Assembly: GCA_913031575.1 (NCBI GenBank)
Contig: CAJWEV010000005.1
Coordinates: 30,744-94,743 of the forward strand
Length of the DNA: 64,000 nt
Direction: 5' to 3'
Source of the DNA: an uncultured Halieaceae bacterium
GTDB lineage: Bacteria > Pseudomonadota > Gammaproteobacteria > Pseudomonadales > Halieaceae
In this document: positions 25,921 through 34,950 of the stretch, piece by piece
How the letters are laid out: every line of letters begins with the position of its first letter
How positions within the stretch are numbered: position 1 is the stretch's first letter
The notes under the pieces: model-generated
Told to the model about the DNA's origin: nothing
What the model saw: only the letters and a program-made list of their open reading frames with translations
Databases searched by the model: none
Made by a program: the position numbers and the translations under genes

Positions 25921-26823
25921 TTACGCGTCGTCCGATTGAATCAAGGACCTCATCACAATCGAAAAATCATCTCGACCTAAGCCAGCAGCTTGAAGAGCTT
26001 TATAGACCGCATTTGCACGACGTCCGAAGCCAGCGTCAACTGAAGACTGCTCAGCCAATTCGATGGCAAGGCCCAAATCCTTTGCCATCAAGTCCACCAT
26101 AAACCCAGGCTTATAATCGTCACCCGCGGGCGCACCTTCCATAACACCGGGCCAAGGGTTATACACCTGAAGCGACCAGTTGTTGCCCGAACTCGCCTTC
26201 ATTATCTCTGACTGGACCGCGGGATCTAAACCATTGGCAGCGCCGATGGCCAGTGCCTCGCAGGTACCAATCATATGGATAGCCAACAACATATTATTGG
26301 CTGCCTTGGCCACCTGCCCCGCACCATCAGATCCAGCGTGAAAAATCTTTTCCTCACTTCCCAATGCCTTAAGGACTTCTTTTGCACGGATAAAGGCCTC
26401 GGCACTACCACCGCACATAAAAGCCAGCGTTCCAGCCTGTGCTGCCGCGACACCACCTGAAACGGGCGTATCCATAAAATCAATACCATAGTCGCGCGCG
26501 GCCAAATGAAGTTCGCGGGCTGTGGGCGCGTCAATCGTACTCGCATCGAGCACTAGCGTTCCCGCGGGCAAACCAGAAAAAACACCTGCATCACCGAGCA
26601 TGACTGACTTGACGTGCTCACCTGCCGGCAGCATGGAGAAGACCACATCAGCGCCCTCACCAGCCATGGCAGCAGAGGGAGCGGCTACCGCGCCAGCAGC
26701 AACCACATCGGTCAATGCCAACTCTGACAAATCAAATGCCCTTACCGCCCACCCGGCTTTGAGTAGGTTTTTCGCCATGGGACCGCCCATATTCCCAAGG
26801 CCGATAAATGCTACCGTTGGCAT
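25921..26823 (-). CDS. mmsB: 3-hydroxyisobutyrate dehydrogenase
   Basis: 300 residues. An N-terminal Rossmann motif FIGLGNMGGPMAKNL, the substrate-binding MDTPVSGGVAAAQAGTL signature and the catalytic lysine in the GQVAKAANNM segment mark the beta-hydroxyacid dehydrogenase family. It oxidises 3-hydroxyisobutyrate to methylmalonate semialdehyde in valine degradation. The ATG at 26823 is chosen because AAGGAA lies just upstream; a TTG one codon earlier is in frame. It is the last gene of the operon, 36 bases after the hydrolase gene. Confidence 0.92.
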   Translation of the reverse strand: MPTVAFIGLGNMGGPMAKNLLKAGWAVRAFDLSELALTDVVAAGAVAAPSAAMAGEGADVVFSMLPAGEHVKSVMLGDAGVFSGLPAGTLVLDASTIDAPTARELHLAARDYGIDFMDTPVSGGVAAAQAGTLAFMCGGSAEAFIRAKEVLKALGSEEKIFHAGSDGAGQVAKAANNMLLAIHMIGTCEALAIGAANGLDPAVQSEIMKASSGNNWSLQVYNPWPGVMEGAPAGDDYKPGFMVDLMAKDLGLAIELAEQSSVDAGFGRRANAVYKALQAAGLGRDDFSIVMRSLIQSDDA

Positions 26824-26859
26824 CAAATTTCCTTTTAGAATTATATTAGTAAGTACTCA

Positions 26860-27966
26860 CTACCATGGGTAATGCATATTAGGTCCGCCATCGGGCTCTT
26901 TGAAAAAGGATTCGAGTAAGTCCTGAGGAACGTCCTGAACGGCATCAAACTGCCACTTAGGCTGTCGATCCTTATCCACTAGCAGCGCTCTCACACCCTC
27001 TGCAAACTCAGGGTGTCGCATAATATTGGCACCCAAACGCAACTCGGTATCGAATACTTCTTTCAATGAATAATCGACTGAATTATTTAGCTGCTTAAAG
27101 ATCCAGGCAGCAGCCAGCTTCGAACCGTGAGCAAATCCATCACGCGCCTTCTGCAGCCAAACATTGTCGCCGTTATAAGCTAACAGGCGGTCCGATATCT
27201 CGACCAAATCATCGCCCGACATAAGCGCATCAATCTCTGGCATCAACGGCTCAATGACACCGGCCGGCAGCTCTGCAGTTGGCGTCATTCCTAAAATAGC
27301 GTCGACAACCACTGTATTGGCCTGCGGGTCATCGGTCCATTCAGCCACTGACAACGCTGCCATGACCTCATGTCGCTGCTCGTGCGCAAGAAAAACATCG
27401 CCCAAATTTGCAAATAGCGCATCCGCTGCGTTGATATGAGCTGAGGTCAACGACAAGAAACGCCCGATCATTCCTGGCGTCCGATTCAAGAAGTAACTGC
27501 CACCGACGTCTGGGAAAAGCGCAATCGTAATTTCCGGCATGCCGATGCGGGTGCGCTCACTCACGATACGATGGCTGCAGCCAGCCATGACGCCCATGCC
27601 ACCGCCCATCACGACGCCATGCCCCCAACAGATCACGGGTTTAGGGTAAGTAAACAGCACATAATTCATCTGGTACTCGCGCGCAAAAAAGTTCTCTGCG
27701 TAAGTACAGGGACCACCGGGATTTTCGATAGAGGACCTACGAAGCTCATGAACGTCACCACCCGCGCAGAAGGCTTTCTCTCCCTCACCATCGATGTATA
27801 CCGCAGCAATAGAATCGTCTTCGGCCCACTCAAGGAGCTTAGCAAGCATGATTTCAATCATCTCAGCATCGAGGGAATTAAGAATTCGGGGCACGTTCAA
27901 GGTCAATCGACCCACCTGGCGATCACCCTCGCCCAGGGTTGAAACTACTACAACTTCTTCGCTCAT
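26860..27966 (-). CDS. 3-hydroxyisobutyryl-CoA hydrolase
   Basis: About 368 residues of the crotonase fold. The oxyanion-hole segments FCAGGDVHEL and GHGVVMGGGMGVM, the MPEITIALFPDVGGSYFL block and a C-terminal extension beyond enoyl-CoA hydratases identify the HIBYL-CoA hydrolase type. It releases 3-hydroxyisobutyrate from its CoA thioester in valine catabolism. ATG 27966 overlaps the preceding stop (ATGA) and has GGAAGA upstream; GTG 27978 is the alternative. It fits between the hydratase and mmsB. Confidence 0.9.
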   Translation of the reverse strand: MSEEVVVVSTLGEGDRQVGRLTLNVPRILNSLDAEMIEIMLAKLLEWAEDDSIAAVYIDGEGEKAFCAGGDVHELRRSSIENPGGPCTYAENFFAREYQMNYVLFTYPKPVICWGHGVVMGGGMGVMAGCSHRIVSERTRIGMPEITIALFPDVGGSYFLNRTPGMIGRFLSLTSAHINAADALFANLGDVFLAHEQRHEVMAALSVAEWTDDPQANTVVVDAILGMTPTAELPAGVIEPLMPEIDALMSGDDLVEISDRLLAYNGDNVWLQKARDGFAHGSKLAAAWIFKQLNNSVDYSLKEVFDTELRLGANIMRHPEFAEGVRALLVDKDRQPKWQFDAVQDVPQDLLESFFKEPDGGPNMHYPW

Positions 27967-28751
27967 CGATTCTTCCACTCTGGCGCACGCTTTTCGAGAA
28001 AAGCGTTTACGCCCTCCTTTTGATCTTCAGTTGAAAATAGCGCGACGAATTCGTTGCGCTCTGCCACTAATCCGGCACCAATCATAATGTCTCGCGGGGA
28101 ATGAATAAGCCTTTTACACGCGGCAATCGATGTTGGACTTTGATCTGAGGCACGCTTGGCCAAATCAATGGCTTTTGCGAGTGATGCGCCCGGTTCAACA
28201 ACTTCCTCTACCAAACCTAATGTAATGGCTTTTTCGCCCGACACACGCTCGCCACAGAGAATCATACGCTTTGCCCAGCCTTCACCTACAAGCTGCGCCA
28301 GACGCTGGGTTCCCCCTGCGCATGGAAGAAGCCCAACACGAGCCTCGGGCAAGGCGAATACCGCATGCGACTCAGCAATACGAATGTCACACGCCAACGC
28401 TACTTCCAGACCACCGCCCATGGCGTAACCATTAATTGCAGCGATCGAAACGCCACGATAATCCGCCAGAGTCTCAAATGCGGCGCCAAAAGCATCGCCC
28501 ATAGCACCCGCAGCGGCCGGATCACCATTGGAAAACTGGTTCAAATCAGCGCCAGCCGAAAAGAACTTCTCGCCTTGACCCGTGATAACCAAGGCACGCA
28601 CGGCAGCCATGCTATTAAGCTCATTCACAACGGCCTCGACCGCTGAAAGGCTCTCGAGATCCCAGGTGTTGGCCGCGGGGTTGTTGATCGTGACGATGGC
28701 AATCCCGTCCTCGACTGACACCAACACCTTTTCACTTGGACTGATACTCAT
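27963..28751 (-). CDS. Enoyl-CoA hydratase (crotonase family)
   Basis: 262 residues with the crotonase oxyanion motif FFSAGADLNQF, the AAINGYAMGGGLEVALACD block carrying the first catalytic-site region, and ALPEARVGLLPCAGGTQRL with the second catalytic Glu. In this operon it should hydrate methacrylyl-CoA to 3-hydroxyisobutyryl-CoA. It overlaps the dehydrogenase gene before it and the hydrolase gene after it by 4 bases each, a tightly coupled set. Confidence 0.92.
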   Translation of the reverse strand: MSISPSEKVLVSVEDGIAIVTINNPAANTWDLESLSAVEAVVNELNSMAAVRALVITGQGEKFFSAGADLNQFSNGDPAAAGAMGDAFGAAFETLADYRGVSIAAINGYAMGGGLEVALACDIRIAESHAVFALPEARVGLLPCAGGTQRLAQLVGEGWAKRMILCGERVSGEKAITLGLVEEVVEPGASLAKAIDLAKRASDQSPTSIAACKRLIHSPRDIMIGAGLVAERNEFVALFSTEDQKEGVNAFLEKRAPEWKNR

Positions 28752-29908
28752 TGGATAACCTCCAACGCGCCATCCATCAGCGCATGTCGCGAAACAATGA
28801 CGCGCATAATCTCGTTGGTGCCTTCTAGAATCTGGTGAACGCGTGTATCACGAACATAACGCTCCATCGGATACTCCCGAATATAGCCATAGCCGCCAAA
28901 CAGCTGCAGCGCGTCATTACAGACCTTGAATCCGGCATCGGTGGCAAAACGCTTCGCCATCGCGCAATAGGTCGATGCGTTGGGATCACCGTTATCAAGC
29001 TTACTGGCCGCAAGGCGAATCATCTGTCTCGATGCAACCAGCTCGGTGAGCATATCGGCGATCTGAAACTGTGTGTGCTGAAACTCGGAAATGGCTGTAT
29101 CGAACTGCTGTCGGTCTTTCACATAGGCAGTAGCATCGACAATCGCCTGCTGCGCCGTACCCACAGAACAGGTTGCGATATTGATTCGGCCACCATCTAG
29201 CCCTTCCATGGCAATGGAAAACCCCTGGCCCTCTTCGCCCATTCGATTGGCCGCCGGGACGCAAACGTCATCGAAGCTGATCTGGCGTGTGGGCTGCGCG
29301 TTCCAACCCATCTTGCTCTCTTTCTTGCCGTAAGTGACTCCCTGTAGATCTGCAGGCACCAAAAACGCGGTGATGCCTCTGGCTCCGCTATCTCCCGTGC
29401 GCGCCATGACGACAAGAACGTCCGTATCACCCGCGCCCGAAATGAAAACCTTACTGCCATTGAGTCGATAGCTATCACCCTCTCTCGTCGCTGTGGTCCG
29501 CAGCGATGCCGCGTCTGAGCCAGCACCGGGCTCGGTAAGACAATAGGAAGCCAAAGTCTCACCGGCGACCAGTGATGGACACCAACGATCGACAACTGAT
29601 TGCCGACAATATTTTCCGATCATGGCGGTCGCCATGTTGTGTATGGTCAAAAAGGCGGCGGTCGTTGTGCAGCCTCTCGCGAGCTCTTCGACAATGAGGC
29701 TGGCATCCAGCCGCGACATTCCCAAGCCTCCGGCCTCTTCCGGGGTATACATCCCCATAAAGCCGAGATCGCCCGCAGCCTTCAGGGCAGATTTTGGAAA
29801 CAGTGATGACTCGTCCCAATGAGCTGCATTGGGACGAAACTCTGCCTGAGCAAACTCTCGGGCGCTGGCAACATAAGCGCTTTGCTCTTCGCTTAGCTCA
29901 AACTGCAT
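28748..29908 (-). CDS. Acyl-CoA dehydrogenase, probably isobutyryl-CoA dehydrogenase
   Basis: 386 residues, a full-length acyl-CoA dehydrogenase with YCLTEPGAGSDAASL, the FAD-arm LFGGYGYIREYPMERYVRD and the catalytic glutamate in QILEGTNEIMR (about E362). Placed first in a valine-catabolism operon, it most likely oxidises isobutyryl-CoA to methacrylyl-CoA, with electrons going to ETF. A short-/branched-chain dehydrogenase of other specificity is the alternative. It is divergent from the LuxR-type regulator with 132 bases between. Confidence 0.9.
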   Translation of the reverse strand: MQFELSEEQSAYVASAREFAQAEFRPNAAHWDESSLFPKSALKAAGDLGFMGMYTPEEAGGLGMSRLDASLIVEELARGCTTTAAFLTIHNMATAMIGKYCRQSVVDRWCPSLVAGETLASYCLTEPGAGSDAASLRTTATREGDSYRLNGSKVFISGAGDTDVLVVMARTGDSGARGITAFLVPADLQGVTYGKKESKMGWNAQPTRQISFDDVCVPAANRMGEEGQGFSIAMEGLDGGRINIATCSVGTAQQAIVDATAYVKDRQQFDTAISEFQHTQFQIADMLTELVASRQMIRLAASKLDNGDPNASTYCAMAKRFATDAGFKVCNDALQLFGGYGYIREYPMERYVRDTRVHQILEGTNEIMRVIVSRHALMDGALEVIQ

Positions 29909-30040
29909 GAAAAGACCTCACAGTAATCCGTCGAGGCACGTATTGATTCATTTTATCCATGGCCCCTGTCGGTGCTATTGTGACGGTAGACAGCAAGGCG
30001 CGCAAAAGAACGCGAAATTTATTCATAATTTTTAATAATC

Positions 30041-30868
30041 ATGTCCAAACTCACAGCCATTACATCCGATTTTGCCAGAGCCATCGAGCATCTGGGTACA
30101 GAACATTTTGTCCCTGCTATCGCAGATGTATTGTGTGGCTTTGTCAATGCTGACGACGCCACCGTCATCGTCTACGGTCACGAGGAACTGCCGACCATTA
30201 GCTTCGCAAGGCCGCTGGCCGGGAAGGAAGAAAGCTCTCTCGCCACTTATCTCACTGGACCCTTTTTATTGGACCCGTTCTACCGTGCGGCGGCCTACGA
30301 TCATCAGTTTGGTGTTTTTCGTCTTGCAGATCTCGCGCCCGCGAGTTTCCGGAGTTCAGAGTATTACAAGAACTGGTACAAACACTGTGGCTATGAGGAC
30401 GAATGCGGGCTACTCATTCGTCTTGCCAACGAAAACTTTATCAATATCTCCATTGGTCTGACCTCCGAAGGGGCCCGCTTCAGAATTGGGCAGGCGAAAT
30501 TACTCACTAGCATTTACGAGCTGACGGCCTCGCTCTGCCGCCGACACTTCCTAGAAATATTGGAAGCACAAAAGAAAACGACGCTTCGCGAGCGCATGCA
30601 TCGATCGCTTGCAGCATTTGGTGCGAGTGTGCTCACCCGTCGAGAACGGCAGGTGGTCGAACTGGTCTTACTCGGCCATAACACCCGATTAATTGCAGAA
30701 AAACTCGGCATCTCGATTGAAACGGTAAAACTGCATCGAAAACATGCTTACGCCAAATTGGATATCAGTTCGCAGGCAGAGCTTTTCTTCCTATTCATGG
30801 AAGCACTATCTCACTGGTCCGGCGATCCTGACACCGACCCGCTAATTGCCTATCAAGGTGGTCGGTAA
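30041..30868 (+). CDS. LuxR-type (FixJ/NarL helix-turn-helix) regulator
   Basis: 275 residues. The C-terminal DNA-binding domain (about 198-243) starts LTRRERQVVELVLLG and contains IAEKLGISIETVKLHRKHAY, the standard LuxR-type four-helix motif. The N-terminal 180 residues look like a sensory domain but lack the tryptophan/tyrosine/aspartate pattern of acyl-homoserine-lactone-binding domains, so the signal is unknown. Its stop lies two bases before the TPR-sulfotransferase start, so the two are co-transcribed. No clear ribosome-binding site precedes its ATG. Confidence 0.87.
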   Translation: MSKLTAITSDFARAIEHLGTEHFVPAIADVLCGFVNADDATVIVYGHEELPTISFARPLAGKEESSLATYLTGPFLLDPFYRAAAYDHQFGVFRLADLAPASFRSSEYYKNWYKHCGYEDECGLLIRLANENFINISIGLTSEGARFRIGQAKLLTSIYELTASLCRRHFLEILEAQKKTTLRERMHRSLAAFGASVLTRRERQVVELVLLGHNTRLIAEKLGISIETVKLHRKHAYAKLDISSQAELFFLFMEALSHWSGDPDTDPLIAYQGGR

Positions 30869-30870
30869 CC

Positions 30871-32433
30871 ATGACTGAACTCTCTCTAGCCGATGGCTTT
30901 GCGGCGCTAAATCGCGGCGATCTCGCCACCGCTGGCGAAGCATGCAAACAGGCATTGGAAGCCGATAAAAAGCTTGTCCCCGCTCATTTCCTAGTGGGCC
31001 TCGTAGCTCTGGAAGGCAAACAGCGACAGGTCGCCCATGAGGCATTTAAATCGGTCGTAACGCTCGACCGCGACCACGCGGCAGCCTGGGCTCACCTTGC
31101 AAAACTCAATGTGGGTGAAGGCAGAATCGCAGCTGCTGAATCGGCACTACGCGAAGTCAGAAGAATTCAACCGAACGACCCTGTAGTAATAGAGCTTACC
31201 GGCACGGTACTTAATTCATTGGGAGAATATGAAGCCGCGGAGCTGTTGTTTGAGCGTGCGCATCAGATGGTACCCAATAACTCGTCTGCATTGATGAATT
31301 TAGGGAACGTGAGAGTCTTCTTAGGGAAAATTGATAATGCGGTCGCCCTTTTTAGGGAGGCGATTTTGTTGGAACCCGATAGTGCTCAGTGCCACTGGGG
31401 GCTTGCCAATTCTGAAAAAGCAAAAGACGACACTCACATTAAGACCATGCAGGGATTAATTGATTCAGGAAGACAATCAAAGAGGTCGCAAGGGTTCTTG
31501 CATTACGCCATAGGCAAAGAAAATGAAGATTTAGGCAACTGGGCTGATGCCTTCGCAGCCTTTACTAAAGGCGCACAGGCCCGACGGGAGACCGTAGAGT
31601 TCAACGAAGCGGATGAAATTGCGATGTTCGAGGCAATCAAGTCAACCTACACAGCCGACTGGCTGACGACTCGACCACCGGGTATACCCGATCCATCGCC
31701 CATTTTCGTTCTCGGCCAACCTCGCACCGGTACGACACTCATTGAGCGCGTAATTACCAGTCACTCAAAAGTCCTCTCGGCGGGCGAGCTGCAACAATTT
31801 GGACTCGCTGTTCGCCGTGCGGCTCGGCATAACGAGCCAAAGCGCTTTTCACGAGACCTTTTTTTAAAAGCAGCTGATATCAATCCTTCGAAGATCGGCG
31901 AAATGTACCTTAAGGCTACCGCTAAACAACGGGCCAAAAAACCCTTCTTCGTAGATAAGCTCCCTGTCAACTATCTCACGTTACCACTCATTCTTGCGGC
32001 ACTTCCCAATGCGAAAATAGTTCACCTTGTAAGGGGGCCCATGGATGCCTGCTTCGCTAGCTTCAAGCAGCTATTTGCTGATGCTTATCTCCACAGCTAC
32101 GATCAAGGAGAGATGGCGCGGCACCATGCACGATACCGCGATCTCATGGCGCACTTCCATTGCGAGTTCCCAGGCAAAATCATCGACGTGAGTTACGAGG
32201 ACACCGCACGGGAACTTGAACCCAACGCAAGAAAATTGATTGCCGCATTAGGAATCGATTGGGAGGACGCATGTCTAAACTTCCATAAGAGCAGCGCAGG
32301 TGTCGCCACAGCGAGTTCAGTGCAGGTCAGAGAGCCCGCACACACACGATCAATCGGGCGGTGGCGTCGATATGAGACCGACCTCGCTCCCATGGTAAAT
32401 GAGCTTCACCGTTTGGGGGTTCCCTTAGATTAG
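30871..32433 (+). CDS. TPR-repeat sulfotransferase (second copy)
   Basis: 520 residues. Tetratricopeptide repeats occupy about residues 5-250 (AHFLVGLVALEGKQ, AAWAHLAKLNVGEGR). The C-terminal half is a PAPS-dependent sulfotransferase with VLGQPRTGTTLIERV (G282-T289) and IVHLVRGPMDACFASF as 3'-phosphate site. It has the same architecture as the gene at 21758, with fewer repeats. It lies 2 bases after the LuxR-type gene and 106 bases before a TonB receptor. The substrate is probably a protein, inferred from the TPRs. Confidence 0.88.
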   Translation: MTELSLADGFAALNRGDLATAGEACKQALEADKKLVPAHFLVGLVALEGKQRQVAHEAFKSVVTLDRDHAAAWAHLAKLNVGEGRIAAAESALREVRRIQPNDPVVIELTGTVLNSLGEYEAAELLFERAHQMVPNNSSALMNLGNVRVFLGKIDNAVALFREAILLEPDSAQCHWGLANSEKAKDDTHIKTMQGLIDSGRQSKRSQGFLHYAIGKENEDLGNWADAFAAFTKGAQARRETVEFNEADEIAMFEAIKSTYTADWLTTRPPGIPDPSPIFVLGQPRTGTTLIERVITSHSKVLSAGELQQFGLAVRRAARHNEPKRFSRDLFLKAADINPSKIGEMYLKATAKQRAKKPFFVDKLPVNYLTLPLILAALPNAKIVHLVRGPMDACFASFKQLFADAYLHSYDQGEMARHHARYRDLMAHFHCEFPGKIIDVSYEDTARELEPNARKLIAALGIDWEDACLNFHKSSAGVATASSVQVREPAHTRSIGRWRRYETDLAPMVNELHRLGVPLD

Positions 32434-32539
32434 CGCCGGAGTATACTTAACGCTAAGCAAACGAAGCTTGAGACTTTTACACAAAAATAATGAGCAGATT
32501 TTGATAAATCACTGCTCTGCGCCACTCGAGGAAATCACT

Positions 32540-34933
32540 ATGTCGAACGTTTTTGAGACGAAAAACAGGGCTAAACTTGCACTACCATTAGCTGTGTCGG
32601 CAGCGCTCATAAGCACGGGCCCGGCGGTTGCACAAACACTAGAAGAAGTTATTGTTGTGGCCACTAAACGAGAGCAGGGGGTCATGGATGTACCTCTAGC
32701 GATTACAGCGCTGTCGGGTAACTTTATTGAAGAGACAAATCTCAACGATGTTAAAGACCTGATTTCCTATACCCCAGGCGTGAGCGGAAACTCGCAAGAC
32801 AGCTACATCGACGCGGTAAGCATCCGAGGTGTTCGAACACAGGACTTTGGTGTCGGTGGTGATCCATCATCGGCCTTTTTCAAGAACGACCTCTATGAAG
32901 GTCGAAATGGTTCAGCTGTAACGAGCCTATTCGACGTTGAGCGCGCTGAGATCCTTAGAGGACCCCAGGGCTTTCTGTTTGGACGTAACTCGATTGGCGG
33001 TGCATTTAGCGTCCACACTCGCAAAGCAGAAATAGGGTCGAGCGATGCCTTTATCGACTTCGACTTTGGGCAGCGAGAGCATGCTGTATTTGAAGGTGCT
33101 ATCAATATTCCGATAAGTGATAGTTTTGCAATGCGTCTAGCGGGGTACGGGTCACACGAGGACGGCTTCGCAGAGAATGTTTTCTCCGGCAACGATGAAA
33201 TCAACCACACGAAAAAGGCAATCCGCTGGTCGACCCGCTATGAGTCTGATGCACTCTCTATCGATACGGTTGTCGACTGGGAAGATCGGAAACAGTCCGG
33301 ATCGATGTATCGCGCGATTGATAGCGGCGATATCTGGGACGCACTTGATGGTTACATTGTAGATGAGACAGCTATCGGCGGTAACGATAAGCAAATTGAC
33401 TCAGATCTTGAGGGTGGCGATGCCGACGTCGGCGATCTAATGACCGTTGGGGTATTTGTAGAGTACGACTTGGGGTTCGCAACACTAAACTCAAATACGG
33501 GCTATAAAGACCATGACTACTATTATTCTGAGGATTACGATGGCACCTCACTGAATATCAACAATTTCCAGTTCGACCAGTCGGGACAATACTTTCAGCA
33601 GGAACTGCGACTCACAAGTAATGGCGATGGGCCTCTTAACTGGTATACCGGTATCTCATATTATGACGAGGACCTCGACGCTGAGTTCGCTGCGATAGGC
33701 TCTGAGGACCTGATGTGCCAATATTATCTTAACTATTACGCTGAGACTTACGGCTATGAGTTCTACAGCGGTTGCTCTGACTACTACAGTGATTTTTATC
33801 CCAGCTCCGACGGTAACCTTGTCGAGACTGGAATGCTTAAGGGTAAGTACACAGGGTGGGCGACTTACGTCAACCTAGACTATCAGGTCACCGATGATCT
33901 TATAGCGTCAGCGGGAGTACGCTACACCAAAGATGACAAAGACTTTTCCATCTTAGTGCCCGAGCCAGACAGTTACTTAGGTCCATATTTTACCTATGGA
34001 TTTGCGACTGCCGAGTACATTCAAGACTCAAAGTCGTGGAACGACACAACGGCGCGACTGGCCCTTACTTGGACGCCCAACGATGACGCAATGTTCTTTG
34101 CAAACTACACGCAAGGCTTCAAGTCGGGTGGTTTTGGTAGTTTCTGGATTGAAAATGCCCAAGGTGTGCCGCCAGAGGTGGCTCAAACAGGCATTACACA
34201 AGCAGATGGTTTCCGCCCAGGAACATTCAAACCGGAGCAGATGGACTCCTACGAAATTGGCTTCAAAACTAGCTATCTCGATGGAGCTGGTAATTTCGAT
34301 CTCACGGCGTTCGTTTATGACTACACTGACGCGCAAGTAATTCAATACGTTGATGTGGGTGATACTTTCTCTGCCAGGGTTTTAAACGCCGGTAAAACTG
34401 ACGGAATGGGTTTTGAAGCATCGACTACAGTTGCTATGAGCGATTACACAACACTTTATGTATCGATGGGCTATCTGAATACCGACGTTACCGGCTTAGG
34501 AGATCCAGATCTCGACGATGGCGTCAACGAATCCCTCTGCAGTATCGACGTAGATCAAGAGGGTGATGGAAGAGGCTGTGAGGGAAGTCGAATATTTTGG
34601 GCCCCGAAAGTAACGGGCGCTGCGAAAGTCGATATCAATGTGCCTGTAGACAACGGAACGATTGCTACCAGTTTCGAGGTATCTTACGAAAGTGAGCGTG
34701 GCGGTGCTTGGGAAGGCAATCGCGAGGGCATTATAGGATCATACGCGGTAGCAAACTTTCGCGTAGGCTACGAGTCAGACAACAATTGGTACGTTCAGAT
34801 CTACGCTGAAAACTTAACCAATGAGTTCACATGGGACGGTTATAACGCTAATGGTGGCATCATACCCTCTCACTTCTTTGGTCCAATGCGCCCAAGGACA
34901 GTTGGAATACGCACGGGTATGAATTGGGACTGA
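32540..34933 (+). CDS. TonB-dependent outer-membrane receptor, second paired copy
   Basis: About 797 residues. ATG 32540 lies 8 bases after GAGG and gives a signal peptide ending PAVAQ. The TonB box is EEVIVVATKR, followed by the plug (VPLAITALSG, PQGFLFGRNSIGG) and a barrel. It ends in RTGMNWD, not an aromatic residue, which is slightly unusual. Residues about 393-420 carry ten tyrosines, two cysteines and several acidic residues in 28 positions, probably an extracellular loop. It follows the TPR-sulfotransferase. The ligand is unknown. Confidence 0.92.
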   Translation: MSNVFETKNRAKLALPLAVSAALISTGPAVAQTLEEVIVVATKREQGVMDVPLAITALSGNFIEETNLNDVKDLISYTPGVSGNSQDSYIDAVSIRGVRTQDFGVGGDPSSAFFKNDLYEGRNGSAVTSLFDVERAEILRGPQGFLFGRNSIGGAFSVHTRKAEIGSSDAFIDFDFGQREHAVFEGAINIPISDSFAMRLAGYGSHEDGFAENVFSGNDEINHTKKAIRWSTRYESDALSIDTVVDWEDRKQSGSMYRAIDSGDIWDALDGYIVDETAIGGNDKQIDSDLEGGDADVGDLMTVGVFVEYDLGFATLNSNTGYKDHDYYYSEDYDGTSLNINNFQFDQSGQYFQQELRLTSNGDGPLNWYTGISYYDEDLDAEFAAIGSEDLMCQYYLNYYAETYGYEFYSGCSDYYSDFYPSSDGNLVETGMLKGKYTGWATYVNLDYQVTDDLIASAGVRYTKDDKDFSILVPEPDSYLGPYFTYGFATAEYIQDSKSWNDTTARLALTWTPNDDAMFFANYTQGFKSGGFGSFWIENAQGVPPEVAQTGITQADGFRPGTFKPEQMDSYEIGFKTSYLDGAGNFDLTAFVYDYTDAQVIQYVDVGDTFSARVLNAGKTDGMGFEASTTVAMSDYTTLYVSMGYLNTDVTGLGDPDLDDGVNESLCSIDVDQEGDGRGCEGSRIFWAPKVTGAAKVDINVPVDNGTIATSFEVSYESERGGAWEGNREGIIGSYAVANFRVGYESDNNWYVQIYAENLTNEFTWDGYNANGGIIPSHFFGPMRPRTVGIRTGMNWD

Positions 34934-34950
34934 AGCGCCTGCTATAAACT

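Noticed and set aside
30041-30868. The LuxR-type regulator as a quorum-sensing receptor
   Set aside because: The conserved acyl-homoserine-lactone-binding residues are not recognisable in its N-terminal half and no luxI is present.
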